From assembly GCF_040361435.1 (NCBI RefSeq), contig NZ_APNL01000006.1, positions 1 to 64,000 of the forward strand: a stretch of DNA of 64,000 nt, given 5' to 3'. A model generated the notes under the pieces. That model searched no databases and was not told the origin of the DNA. It was given only the letters and a program-made list of their open reading frames with translations. Each line of letters opens with the position of its first letter. Position 1 is the stretch's first letter. This document shows positions 43,204-51,633 of this stretch, piece after piece. The stretch is from Salinisphaera sp002433465. Its GTDB lineage: Bacteria > Pseudomonadota > Gammaproteobacteria > Nevskiales > Salinisphaeraceae. Position numbers and translations under genes: made by a program.

Positions 43204-44478
43204 TCACGGCTGGGTTCCTGACGCTGACAGCGGTACGAGCACATGTGTGCGCGTGCCGCCCTCGGGCCGGCGCTTAAGGCTGATTTCGCCGCCAAGACGC
43301 TCGAGACTCACATGCGACACGATCAGGCCCAGCCCGCGCCCTTCGCGCTTGGTGGAAAAACGCAGACGGCCGGCCCGGGCGGTATCGGCATCGGCAATAC
43401 CGGTGCCTTCGTCATCGATCGTCATAGCCAGACCGTGCTCGTGACGCCGTGCTGTGATGTCGACCCGGTTGCTGGCGTTGTCGCGGGAGGCGTCGGCGGC
43501 ATTGTTGAGGACGTTGGTCAATGCCTGGGCAAAGGCCACGTCGTCGTCGATCGTCGCCGAGTCCAGGGCCGGGTCGATCGTGACCGTGGCCTGTATCTCC
43601 GGACGCATCAGCCGCCAGCGCGACACGATACGATCCAGCGCTGTGGGCACGGCTACCGGCGTATGGGTCGCACCGCGAGCCGGCTCGGCGGCACCCAGTA
43701 ACTGGTCGATCTGGTATGCACACAGCGCCAGTTGTTGTTCCAGTACGGCAAGGTCGGCCTGCAACGGCGTATCGCGCGCCTCGGTGTCGCGCAGCTCCGA
43801 TACGATCACCGACATCGTCGACATTGGCGTACTCAGTTCGTGTGCCGCGCCGGCTGCGAGTGCGCCGATGGCGGTGATCTGCTCGTTGCGCAGCATTTGC
43901 TCGCGCGCGGCCGCCAGTGAGCGGTCGCGCCGGCGGACCGCCGACGCCATGCTGCCCACGAACACCACCAGCAGGGCGGCGCTGACGACGAAAGTGGCCC
44001 ACATGCCCAGGACATGCAGGGTGAAATCGCCGTGATGACCGGCCATCGACTGCGGATAGAGAAAGCGCAGCAGTAGCGCGGTATATGCGCCGCCGGCGAG
44101 TGCGGCCACCAGCCAGGCCTGAGAGCGTGGCAATGCGGCGGCTGCGATCGCCACCGGCAGCAGATACAGCGACACGAAGGCGCTGGACGAGCCGCCGGTA
44201 CAGGCAAGCCAGGCCGTGAGCGCGGCCACGTCCAGCACCAGATGGGCGAGTAGTTCGGCCTGGGTGGCCGGGCGGGCCCGGCGCAGGCTCCAGCCAATCA
44301 GTGCATTGATCGCGGCGACCACCGCACTGACTGCGAGCAGCGCGTCGGTGTCGACACTGATTTGCGATAATGTCGCCGCGACGGCCACCGCCGACAGTAC
44401 GCAGGCAATCGCGCCCCAGCGCAGCCAGTGCAGCCAGGTCAGCAGCCGGATGGGCGTGAGTCGGAAAACAGCCTGCAT
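43204..44478 (-). CDS. regB: RegB/PrrB-type redox sensor histidine kinase
   Basis: 424-aa membrane kinase: six helices in residues 10-180, then dimerisation and ATPase domains. His213 in AAHELSTPM is the phosphorylation site; Cys253 (LALCAYQ) is 40 residues later, the same spacing as His225 and redox-active Cys265 in Rhodobacter RegB. The quinone motif GGxxNPF is altered to GGSSSAF (95-101). The ATPase has NVLNNAADAS, DEGTGI and GLGLIVSH. I start at ATG 44478 (MQAVFRLTP); the longer frame would run over the upstream palindrome. Forms an operon with regA. Confidence 0.88.
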   Translation of the reverse strand: MQAVFRLTPIRLLTWLHWLRWGAIACVLSAVAVAATLSQISVDTDALLAVSAVVAAINALIGWSLRRARPATQAELLAHLVLDVAALTAWLACTGGSSSAFVSLYLLPVAIAAAALPRSQAWLVAALAGGAYTALLLRFLYPQSMAGHHGDFTLHVLGMWATFVVSAALLVVFVGSMASAVRRRDRSLAAAREQMLRNEQITAIGALAAGAAHELSTPMSTMSVIVSELRDTEARDTPLQADLAVLEQQLALCAYQIDQLLGAAEPARGATHTPVAVPTALDRIVSRWRLMRPEIQATVTIDPALDSATIDDDVAFAQALTNVLNNAADASRDNASNRVDITARRHEHGLAMTIDDEGTGIADADTARAGRLRFSTKREGRGLGLIVSHVSLERLGGEISLKRRPEGGTRTHVLVPLSASGTQP

Positions 44479-44539
44479 GCACTCAGATCGGTCGGATCGA
44501 CCGCCCAGCATAACGGCCGGCGGCGCCGCGCGGCGGTGC

Positions 44540-44556
44540 TGCGACAATAGGTCGCA
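44540..44556. promoter_or_regulatory. RegA-like box upstream of regB
   Basis: TGCGACAATAGGTCGCA is a perfect 6-bp dyad around five bases, 61 bp upstream of the regB ATG. It matches the RegR/RegA box GNGRCRTTNNGNCGC (recalled consensus) at all but one defined position. Autoregulation of regBA is the simplest reading. Confidence 0.6.
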
Positions 44557-44562
44557 TGCCGC

Positions 44563-45462
44563 TCAACGCCCGCCGCGCTCGGCCAGCGCGATGCCGCCCA
44601 GCACCAGCGCGAGTGCGACCACATGAAAGACATGCAGATGCTCGCCCAGCAGCGCGACCGACAACAGCGTGCCGAATATGGGCACCAGGTTCAGGAAAAT
44701 GCCGGCGCGGTTGCCGCCAATCAGCTCGTTGCCGCGAATGAAGGCGGTCTGGGCGATCAGCCCGGGCACCAGGGCGGCAAACGCGACCACGGACAGGCCG
44801 ATCGCATCCGGCCAGATGATCGTGTTGCTGGCAAATTCCCAGGCCGCAAAGGGCAGTGAGCCCGCCCAGGCAGTGGCGGAGATCACCGCGATGAAGCTCA
44901 GCCAGTGCATGAGCGGTTTGATCCGCAGCGCTGCGGTATAGCCGCCGTAACAGGTGATGGCCACCAGCATCAGCGCATCGCCGCGGTTGAGATCCAGCGC
45001 GAGCAGTCGTGACAGCTGGCCGCCGGATACGATCAATGCCACGCCGGCCACGGTGATCACGAAACCCAGCAGCTGGCGCGCGGTGATGTATTCCCGCAGC
45101 AGCAGAAAGTTGAGCGCAAAGATCACCCCCGGCATGCCGGCCTGCTCGATCACGACATTAATCGCGCTCGTATGATTGAGCGCGCTGTAGAGCGCGGCAT
45201 TGAAGCCGGCGAACCCGATCGCGCCGTAGCCGATCAGCAACGGCGCATGGCGACGAATAACCGGCCAGTCCTGCTTGAGATAGGGCCAGGCGAAGGGCAC
45301 GGCGGCAATGAACGCGCCGCCCCAGCGCAGATGCGTGAGCAGCAACGGACTGATATGGCCGACCGCGAACTTGCCGGCCACCGCATTCAGCCCCCAGGCG
45401 AGGGTGGTGGCCACGAGCAACGGATAGGCCAGCGCGGCTTTCTTGGCGGCGACGCCGGGCAT
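44563..45462 (-). CDS. EamA-family (DMT) transporter
   Basis: 299 aa, ten helices in two EamA repeats: TTLAWGLNAVAGKFAVGHISP opens repeat one, NHTSAINVVIEQAGMPGVIFA closes it, and NLVPIFGTLLSVALLGE sits near the end of repeat two. Inner-membrane metabolite exporter of unknown substrate. Its ATG overlaps the stop of the ABC transporter gene by one base (TGATG), so the two are co-translated. Confidence 0.9.
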   Translation of the reverse strand: MPGVAAKKAALAYPLLVATTLAWGLNAVAGKFAVGHISPLLLTHLRWGGAFIAAVPFAWPYLKQDWPVIRRHAPLLIGYGAIGFAGFNAALYSALNHTSAINVVIEQAGMPGVIFALNFLLLREYITARQLLGFVITVAGVALIVSGGQLSRLLALDLNRGDALMLVAITCYGGYTAALRIKPLMHWLSFIAVISATAWAGSLPFAAWEFASNTIIWPDAIGLSVVAFAALVPGLIAQTAFIRGNELIGGNRAGIFLNLVPIFGTLLSVALLGEHLHVFHVVALALVLGGIALAERGGR

Positions 45463-47333
45463 CAGTGCACGGTTTGCGGGGTTTGCGGGTCGTTCCTGTT
45501 CGCCCTCTCGTCAGCCAGGAAACCGCCGGACTGCATCTGCCACAGGCGTGCATACAGCCCGCCCGCGGCCAGCAATTCGGTGTGCGTACCGGCTTCCACG
45601 ATCGCGCCTTCGTCGATGACGATCAGCCGGTCGAGTTCGGCGATGGTGGACAGGCGATGCGCGATCGCGATCACCGTCTTGTTGTCCATCAGGCGATGTA
45701 GGTTTTCGGTGATTGCAGCCTCGACCTCGGAATCCAGCGCCGAGGTGGCCTCGTCGAGCAGCAGGATCGGTGCGTTCTTGAGCATGACGCGGGCCAGGGC
45801 GATACGCTGGCGCTGGCCACCGGAAAGTTTCACGCCGCGCTCGCCCACCATGGCGTCCAGACCGCTTTGGCCCTGGGCATCGACCAGATCGTCGATGAAA
45901 TCGCGCGCATGGGCAGCAATGAGCGCGGCGTCCACCTCGGCGTCGGTGGCATCGGGCCGGCCATAGCGTACGTTGTCGCCCACCGAGCGGTGCAGCAGCG
46001 CCGTGTCCTGGGTGACCATGCCGATGTTCTCGCGCAGCGAGGACTGGGTGACCGCCGAAATATCCTGGCCGTCGATGGTGATAGTGCCGGATTCCACATC
46101 GTGAAAACGCAGCAGCAACGACAGCAACGTCGACTTACCGGCGCCGGACCGGCCGACGAGGCCGATCTTTTCGCCGGGGGCGACGGCAAGCGAGAAATTC
46201 TCGATCACGCCTGTGCCCCGGCCATAGTGAAAGCCGACGTTATTGAAGGCGATCGCGCCCTCGCGAACGGTCAGGCGCGTCGCGTCGGGGGCGTCAACCA
46301 GCGCCTGGGTCCTGGAGAAGGTGGCCATGCCGTCGCGCAGCGTGCCGATGTTCTCGAACAGCTGCGAGACTTCCCACATGATCCATTGCGCCATGCCGTT
46401 GATGCGCAGCACCAGGCCCAGCGCGGCCGCGATCGCGCCGGCGCTGATCAATGTCGATTGCCACAGGGTGATGCCGAGCGCTGCGACTGCAATCAGCAGC
46501 AGCGAATTGAGCAGATACAGGCTGGCATAGAAGCCGTTGACCTTGCGCATCTGCGCATAGACCGTGCTCAGGAAGGTCTGCATGCTCTGGCGTGCGTAGT
46601 CGCCTTCGCGTTCGGTATGGGCGAACAGCTTGACCGTGGCGATATTGGTATAGGCATCGACCACGCGCCCGGTCATCGCCGCGCGGGCATCGGCCTGGCG
46701 CTCGGCCACCCGGCCCAGGCGCGGCACGAAATAACGCAGCAGCGCGATATAGCCGGCCAGCCAGAACAAAAACGGCACGGCCAGCCGCCAGTCTGCGCCG
46801 GCGACCAGCACCACGATGCCGGTGAAAGACACCGCCACGTAGAGCATGACGTCGAGAAACTTCATCACCGTTTCGCGTACCGCGAGCGCGGTCTGCATGA
46901 GCTTGGTGGCGATCCGCCCGGCGAACTCGTCCTGAAAGAAGGTCAACGACTGGCTGAGCAGCCAGCGATGCACCGACCAGCGAAACCGCATCGGAAAATT
47001 GCCCGACAACGCCTGAAACGTCACCAGCCCTTCGATGAATACCAGCAGCGGCAGCACAACCAGGATGACGAACGCCATGCCGGTCAGCGCGAGCGCGTTG
47101 TCGGCCAGGAACGTCTCGCGCGGCGATGTCGCGAACCAGTCGACGATATGGCCGAGGAAGGCAAACAGCGAGACTTCGATAACCGAAATGGCTGCGGTCA
47201 GCAGCGCCATGGCCAGCAGCAACGGCCACACCGGCTTCGCATAGAAAGCGATATAGCGCAGCAGGCTGTCGCGGGGCGGCGTACGGCCGTCGTCCGGAAA
47301 GGGCGCGACCAGGCGTTCGAACAGACCAAACAT
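45462..47333 (-). CDS. ABC exporter, fused membrane and ATPase domains (MsbA-like)
   Basis: 623 aa. Residues about 25-330 form a six-helix exporter domain; about 360-600 are the ATPase: Walker A GRSGAGKST, Q-loop VTQDTALLHRSV, signature LSGGQRQRIALARV, Walker B ILLLDEATSALD and switch His in AIAHRLSTI. Half-transporter acting as homodimer in the inner membrane, substrate unknown (lipid, peptide, drug or possibly siderophore). No siderophore export gene lies in the des operon, but 12 kb separates them, so a link is speculative. Start ATG at 47333. Confidence 0.9.
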   Translation of the reverse strand: MFGLFERLVAPFPDDGRTPPRDSLLRYIAFYAKPVWPLLLAMALLTAAISVIEVSLFAFLGHIVDWFATSPRETFLADNALALTGMAFVILVVLPLLVFIEGLVTFQALSGNFPMRFRWSVHRWLLSQSLTFFQDEFAGRIATKLMQTALAVRETVMKFLDVMLYVAVSFTGIVVLVAGADWRLAVPFLFWLAGYIALLRYFVPRLGRVAERQADARAAMTGRVVDAYTNIATVKLFAHTEREGDYARQSMQTFLSTVYAQMRKVNGFYASLYLLNSLLLIAVAALGITLWQSTLISAGAIAAALGLVLRINGMAQWIMWEVSQLFENIGTLRDGMATFSRTQALVDAPDATRLTVREGAIAFNNVGFHYGRGTGVIENFSLAVAPGEKIGLVGRSGAGKSTLLSLLLRFHDVESGTITIDGQDISAVTQSSLRENIGMVTQDTALLHRSVGDNVRYGRPDATDAEVDAALIAAHARDFIDDLVDAQGQSGLDAMVGERGVKLSGGQRQRIALARVMLKNAPILLLDEATSALDSEVEAAITENLHRLMDNKTVIAIAHRLSTIAELDRLIVIDEGAIVEAGTHTELLAAGGLYARLWQMQSGGFLADERANRNDPQTPQTVH

Positions 47334-47470
47334 GGGCGAACGGGCGACGAGGCGCCGGGTTACGAAAGGCGCGCCAGTCTAGCGTATGGATGTCGTGTCG
47401 GCAGCCGTTGCCGCGTTCGGCCCGCCTGGGCGTTGCACCGCCGCTCGCCGGGGCGCGATCGTAACAGGGG

Positions 47471-47623
47471 CTAGAACAGACCCTGGGCCTGGGGCGAATA
47501 ACTCACCCGCAGGTTCTTGGTCTGCTGGTCATGATCCAGAATCATCTTGTGGGTCTCGCGGCCGAAGCCGGATTGCTTGTCGCCGCCGAAGGCCGCATGG
47601 GTTGGGTACGGGTGGCAGGAATT
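47471..47623 (-). pseudogene. C-terminal remnant of an aldehyde dehydrogenase
   Basis: Translating the minus strand up to TAG (47471-47473) gives CHPYPTHAAFGGDKQSG, then FGRETHKMILDHDQQTKNL and RVSYSPQAQGLF, which is the C-terminus of ExaC/AldB-type aldehyde dehydrogenases almost in full family form. Homology begins abruptly near 47623, where an in-frame stop lies just upstream, and the catalytic Cys and cofactor domain are missing. About 50 codons remain of some 500. The end of the frame has escaped decay, so the truncation looks recent. It lies 3' of the Liv operon, in the same direction. Confidence 0.82.
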
Positions 47624-47728
47624 GCGTCAGACATGCGCGCGCCCTGGAGCCAAGCGCCCGGCCTTTTGTCAAACGCGCGTTGGTCGGCAAACGCCTCGCC
47701 GGCTGTGGCGACCGGGCATCGCCGATGT

Positions 47729-48889
47729 TCAGCCCTGGGCTGACGAGCGCTTAGCGGACCAGATCCGCAATTGGCCGACGATACCCGACGGGAAGAAATA
47801 GACGCTGAGGATGAACAGCAGCCCGAACCACAGCAGCCAGCGATCCGGGTTGATGAGTTCGGCGATGAGCGTATCGGCTGGTACGAGCGCGTCGAGTTGC
47901 TTGAGCAGGTCCTGGAGATAGTTCTGTGCCAGCAGAAAAAGCACCGTGCCGATGACCGCGCCATAAAGCGTTCCCATACCGCCGATGACGCACATCAGCA
48001 GAATGAAGATCATCAGCTCGAAGTTGAGCGTGTTTTCCGGGTTCACATAGCGATTCAGCAAGGCGAACAGCACCCCGGCGACGGTGGCCAGCAGTGCAGA
48101 CACAACGACCACGGCGGTGCGATACAGCACGGTGCGATAGCCCAGTGCCTGGGCTCGGAATTCGTTTTCCCGAATGGCCTGCAGTACCCGCCCGAACGGC
48201 GAATTGACCATGCGCAGCAGGAAGATGAATACCGCGATCATGGTTGCGAATGCGATGTAGTAGGTCAGGTGTCGACCGCTCAGGCGTACGCTGAACAGCG
48301 CCTCATCGAAGGCCTGTCCGATTTCGCCGGGGCTCGACAGGACGGCCGCAATAAAGCCGAACAGGTTGAAGCCGGGCAGCTTGAAGTCGAAGGGGCGGAA
48401 AGCCGGGCCCAGTTCGCGCGGGCTGCGTACGGCCAGACCGTCTTCACCGCCGGTTACGTTGTAGAGCTGGGTCACCAGGCTCATGAAGGCGAATGCCACG
48501 GCCAGCGTGACCAGTGCGAAGAAGATGGCCTTGACGCGCAGCGACAGCAGGCCGAGCAAGAGTGAGAGCAGCAAACTTGCCACCAGCGCGCCGACAATAC
48601 CGATCAGCAGGGCGCCGTAACCGCTGCCGTAATGATCGCTGGCGATGGCGATACCGTAGGCCCCGATGCCGAAGAACATCGTATGGGCGAACGATACGAC
48701 ATGGGTATAGCCGAGCATCAGGTCGTAGGATGCAACCACGATGATGAACACGCACATCATGCCCAGCATCGAAAACGTGCGGATGCCGTCGAACAGGAAC
48801 GGCCCCAGAGCCAGCCCCAGGAATATGAGCAGCAGCGCCGCGCTCAGCACAGGGCTGCGCGGGTAGTCGCCGGAAAACAAGCGGTTCAA
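47729..48889 (-). CDS. livM: Branched-chain-type ABC permease, LivM family
   Basis: 386-aa inner-membrane permease with about ten helices. The family block DLMLGYTHVVSFAHTMFFGIGAYG near residue 55 and the later RENEFRAQALGYRT and IGGMGTLYGAVIGT motifs match LivM (shorter pieces: GYTHVVSFAH, GGMGTLYGA). It is the last gene of a five-gene uptake operon. Actual substrate could be an amino acid, amide or aromatic acid. Confidence 0.9.
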   Translation of the reverse strand: MNRLFSGDYPRSPVLSAALLLIFLGLALGPFLFDGIRTFSMLGMMCVFIIVVASYDLMLGYTHVVSFAHTMFFGIGAYGIAIASDHYGSGYGALLIGIVGALVASLLLSLLLGLLSLRVKAIFFALVTLAVAFAFMSLVTQLYNVTGGEDGLAVRSPRELGPAFRPFDFKLPGFNLFGFIAAVLSSPGEIGQAFDEALFSVRLSGRHLTYYIAFATMIAVFIFLLRMVNSPFGRVLQAIRENEFRAQALGYRTVLYRTAVVVVSALLATVAGVLFALLNRYVNPENTLNFELMIFILLMCVIGGMGTLYGAVIGTVLFLLAQNYLQDLLKQLDALVPADTLIAELINPDRWLLWFGLLFILSVYFFPSGIVGQLRIWSAKRSSAQG

Positions 48890-48902
48890 AACGGCGGCTC
48901 CT

Positions 48903-49964
48903 CTAGAGTTTGATGACCGGAATCAGGCCCTGCGGGCGCCACATGAGCACGGCCACCATGAGCGCGACCGTGGCCACGGCGGCCAGCCGGGGTTCCAGAT
49001 AGCCGACATACAGATTGACCAGCCCGACCAGCACGGAGCCGTAGAAACAGCCCTTGATCGAGCCCAGCCCGCCGAGAATGATGACCACGATCACCGAGAT
49101 CATCAGTTCGTCGCCCATATGCGCGGTGATGATTTCCCGGTACATGGCCCACATGGCGCCGCCGAGTCCTGCCAGCGCCGAGCCCGCGATGAACACGCCC
49201 AGAAACAGCAGACGAATGCGATAGCCCTGAATCTCCACCATTTCGCGGCTTTCGACCCCGGCACGGATGAGAATGCCCACGCGCGTACGTTCGATGATCC
49301 AGCTCAACAGCGCGTAGATCGCCAGCCCCAGCACCACGGCGATGAGGCGGTATTTTTCAAGCGCAATGCCGCCGGCGATCGGCAGCCACTCCGGCAGGAA
49401 CACTGCGCCCTTGAGGGCGTCGGGGCGCGGTACCGGCAGTTCGTTCGAGCCCCACACCACCTGGATGAGTTCCATGATGATGATCGAGCCGCCGACGGTG
49501 ACCAGGATCTGCTTGAGATGATCGCCGTAGACCGGCCGGATGATCAGGCGCTCGAACACCAGCCCGAGCAGGCCCGCGACCAGTAGCGCGAAGCCGAATG
49601 CGGGGACGATCGCGATCAGATTCACCCACAACGACGGCTGATCGGCCTGTGCGCCCAGCCAGATCAGCACGCTGGCGCCGGCAAACGCCCCCAGCGAAAT
49701 GAAGGCGCCGTGGGCCAGATTGAGCACGTTCATCAGGCCGAAGGTCAGCGTCATGCCGGATGCCATGAGAAACACCATCGCGCCCATCGCCAGGCCGCTG
49801 ATGGTCAGCACGACCCATACCCGTGGCTCCATGAGGGCGAGGGCGGCCAGCATCATGGTCAGCAGGATGAAGATATGCGGCTTGTCATGCCGGAAGGCAT
49901 TGAAGCGCGCGATTGCACCCGTGGGCCCGGTCGGTTCGTCGATGCGCACGTCATCCGCGGCCAT
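48903..49964 (-). CDS. livH: Branched-chain-type ABC permease, LivH family
   Basis: 353 aa, eight to nine helices. GLMNVLNLAHGAFISLGAF and VFERLIIRPVYGD are LivH landmarks, and ILGGLGSIKGCFYGSVLVGL corresponds to the coupling loop region. The ATG at 49964 (MAADDVRIDE) follows AGGAG with ideal spacing and is preferred to the GTG at 49994. Pairs with LivM as the membrane channel; 13 bp separate the two genes. Confidence 0.9.
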   Translation of the reverse strand: MAADDVRIDEPTGPTGAIARFNAFRHDKPHIFILLTMMLAALALMEPRVWVVLTISGLAMGAMVFLMASGMTLTFGLMNVLNLAHGAFISLGAFAGASVLIWLGAQADQPSLWVNLIAIVPAFGFALLVAGLLGLVFERLIIRPVYGDHLKQILVTVGGSIIIMELIQVVWGSNELPVPRPDALKGAVFLPEWLPIAGGIALEKYRLIAVVLGLAIYALLSWIIERTRVGILIRAGVESREMVEIQGYRIRLLFLGVFIAGSALAGLGGAMWAMYREIITAHMGDELMISVIVVIILGGLGSIKGCFYGSVLVGLVNLYVGYLEPRLAAVATVALMVAVLMWRPQGLIPVIKL

Positions 49965-49980
49965 GCTCAGGCTCCTGTGT

Positions 49981-50706
49981 TCATTGATGTTCACCCATGC
50001 CCAGCCCCAAGAGCTGGTGCTGGAGATCGTCGTCGTGGGCGAGGGTGGCCATGGACCCGGACCAGACCACGCGACCGTCGTTCATGACCGCCGCCGATTG
50101 ACCCAGCCGACGCGAGAAATTGAAGTTCTGTTCGACCAGCAGGATGGTGACCTGCTGGCTTTTGAGCTGTTCGAAGGCGTCGGCCAGATCGTCGATAATC
50201 GCCGGCGCGAGCCCTTTGGTGGGTTCGTCGATCAACAGCAGTTCCCGCGGCTCGATGATGGCGCGGGCGATCGCCAGCATCTGTTTCTGACCGCCTGACA
50301 GGTTGCCGGCCGGTTTGTCCCAGAACCGCTTGAGCGGCGGGAACAGGTCGACGATCCAGTCGAGCCGGGCCGGGTCCATCGCACCGCTGACCGCAGCAAG
50401 CATCATGTTCTCGCGTACCGTCAACAGGCTGAAGATGCCCATGTTCTCGGGCACGAAGGCAATGCCGCGGCGCACGATACGCGGCGTGCTCTGGCCGGTG
50501 ATGGACTGGTCGTGAAAACGAATATCCCCGCCGGTGACCGTGGTCAGCCCCATGATCGTGCGCAGCGTCGTACTCTTGCCGGCCCCGTTGCGCCCGAGCA
50601 GCATCGTCAGTTCGCCCTTGGGCACGACGAGGTCGACGCCGTGCAGGATGTGGTACTGGTCGATATCCGCGCAGACCTGGTCGAGTGAAAGCAGCGTCTC
50701 GCTCAT
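49981..50706 (-). CDS. livF: ABC ATPase, LivF family
   Basis: 241-aa ATPase: Walker A LLGRNGAGKST, signature NLSGGQKQMLAIAR, Walker B ELLLIDEPTKGLAP and switch His replaced by Gln in LLVEQNFNF, as is usual for LivF. Its ATG overlaps the livG stop (ATGA). Works with LivG to energise uptake. Confidence 0.92.
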   Translation of the reverse strand: MSETLLSLDQVCADIDQYHILHGVDLVVPKGELTMLLGRNGAGKSTTLRTIMGLTTVTGGDIRFHDQSITGQSTPRIVRRGIAFVPENMGIFSLLTVRENMMLAAVSGAMDPARLDWIVDLFPPLKRFWDKPAGNLSGGQKQMLAIARAIIEPRELLLIDEPTKGLAPAIIDDLADAFEQLKSQQVTILLVEQNFNFSRRLGQSAAVMNDGRVVWSGSMATLAHDDDLQHQLLGLGMGEHQ

Positions 50707-51593
50707 GACTGTGCGCTCCCGGCTGCGGCGGGCTGTTCCGGGCTCGCGCCCAGATAGACCTGTTGTACGACAGGCGATGCGATCACCGCTGCCGGTTCAC
50801 CGTCGGCCACCCGTTCGCCGTTATGCAGAACCACGATGCGATCCGATAACGAACGCACGATATCCATCTTGTGTTCGACCAGCAGGATGATCCGGTCCTG
50901 CTGTTTCTTGATATCCGCGATCAGGTCGAGGATGACCGGTACTTCGTCCACGCTCATGCCGGCGGTGGGTTCGTCGAACATGAAGACCTTGGGTTCGAGC
51001 GCGAGCAGCAGTGCCACCTCCAGCTTGCGCTGGTCGCCGTGGGGCAGATTGGCCACCGGCGTATCAGCGCGTTTGCCCAGGTTGACCTGCTCAAGATAGG
51101 CCGCTGCGCGATCGGTGATATCGCGTCGCGCTGCGGCCCTTTGCCAGAAGATATGGCCGATTCGATAGCGTGAGGCCACGGCAAGGCGCACGTTTTCCAG
51201 CGCGCTCAGCCCGGGGAACAGATTGGTGAGCTGGAACGCGCGCCCCAGCCCCTTGTCGGCTCGCGCCGGGGCGCCGAGTGACGTCAGGTCTTCGCCGAAC
51301 AGGCGCACGCTGCCGGCGGTGGCGGACAGCTGCCCGGAAATGAGGTTGAACAGCGTCGTCTTGCCGGCGCCGTTCGGGCCCACGATCGAGGTCAGCGTGC
51401 CGGGATGAAATGCGCAGGACACCTTGTTGACCGCGGTATGCCCGCCAAACGTGATGCTCAGATCGCGGATTTCCAGCCCGGCCTGATCCGCCGCCGAGGG
51501 CGCGTCGGCAGTCGCTGCATCGTGCGCGCCGTCAGAACCGTTTTGTTGCATGCCTGGCCTGTCGATAGTCGTATCGCCAGGCGAAGACGTCAT
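50703..51593 (-). CDS. livG: ABC ATPase, LivG family
   Basis: 296 aa with an extra hydrophilic N-terminus of about 38 residues before the ATPase core. Walker A is IVGPNGAGKTT; the signature is degenerate (NLPHGDQRKLEVALLLA), as normal in LivG; Walker B is VFMFDEPTAGMS; switch His is in LLVEHKMD. The LivG-specific GRAFQLTNLFPGLSALENV is present. An alternative start is the ATG at 51551 (MQQNGSDG). Second gene of the operon, 40 bp from the binding-protein gene. Confidence 0.9.
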   Translation of the reverse strand: MTSSPGDTTIDRPGMQQNGSDGAHDAATADAPSAADQAGLEIRDLSITFGGHTAVNKVSCAFHPGTLTSIVGPNGAGKTTLFNLISGQLSATAGSVRLFGEDLTSLGAPARADKGLGRAFQLTNLFPGLSALENVRLAVASRYRIGHIFWQRAAARRDITDRAAAYLEQVNLGKRADTPVANLPHGDQRKLEVALLLALEPKVFMFDEPTAGMSVDEVPVILDLIADIKKQQDRIILLVEHKMDIVRSLSDRIVVLHNGERVADGEPAAVIASPVVQQVYLGASPEQPAAAGSAQS

Positions 51594-51633
51594 GCCGACG
51601 CCTTCGCCCCTGGGGTGTTGCGGCGATGCCGTT

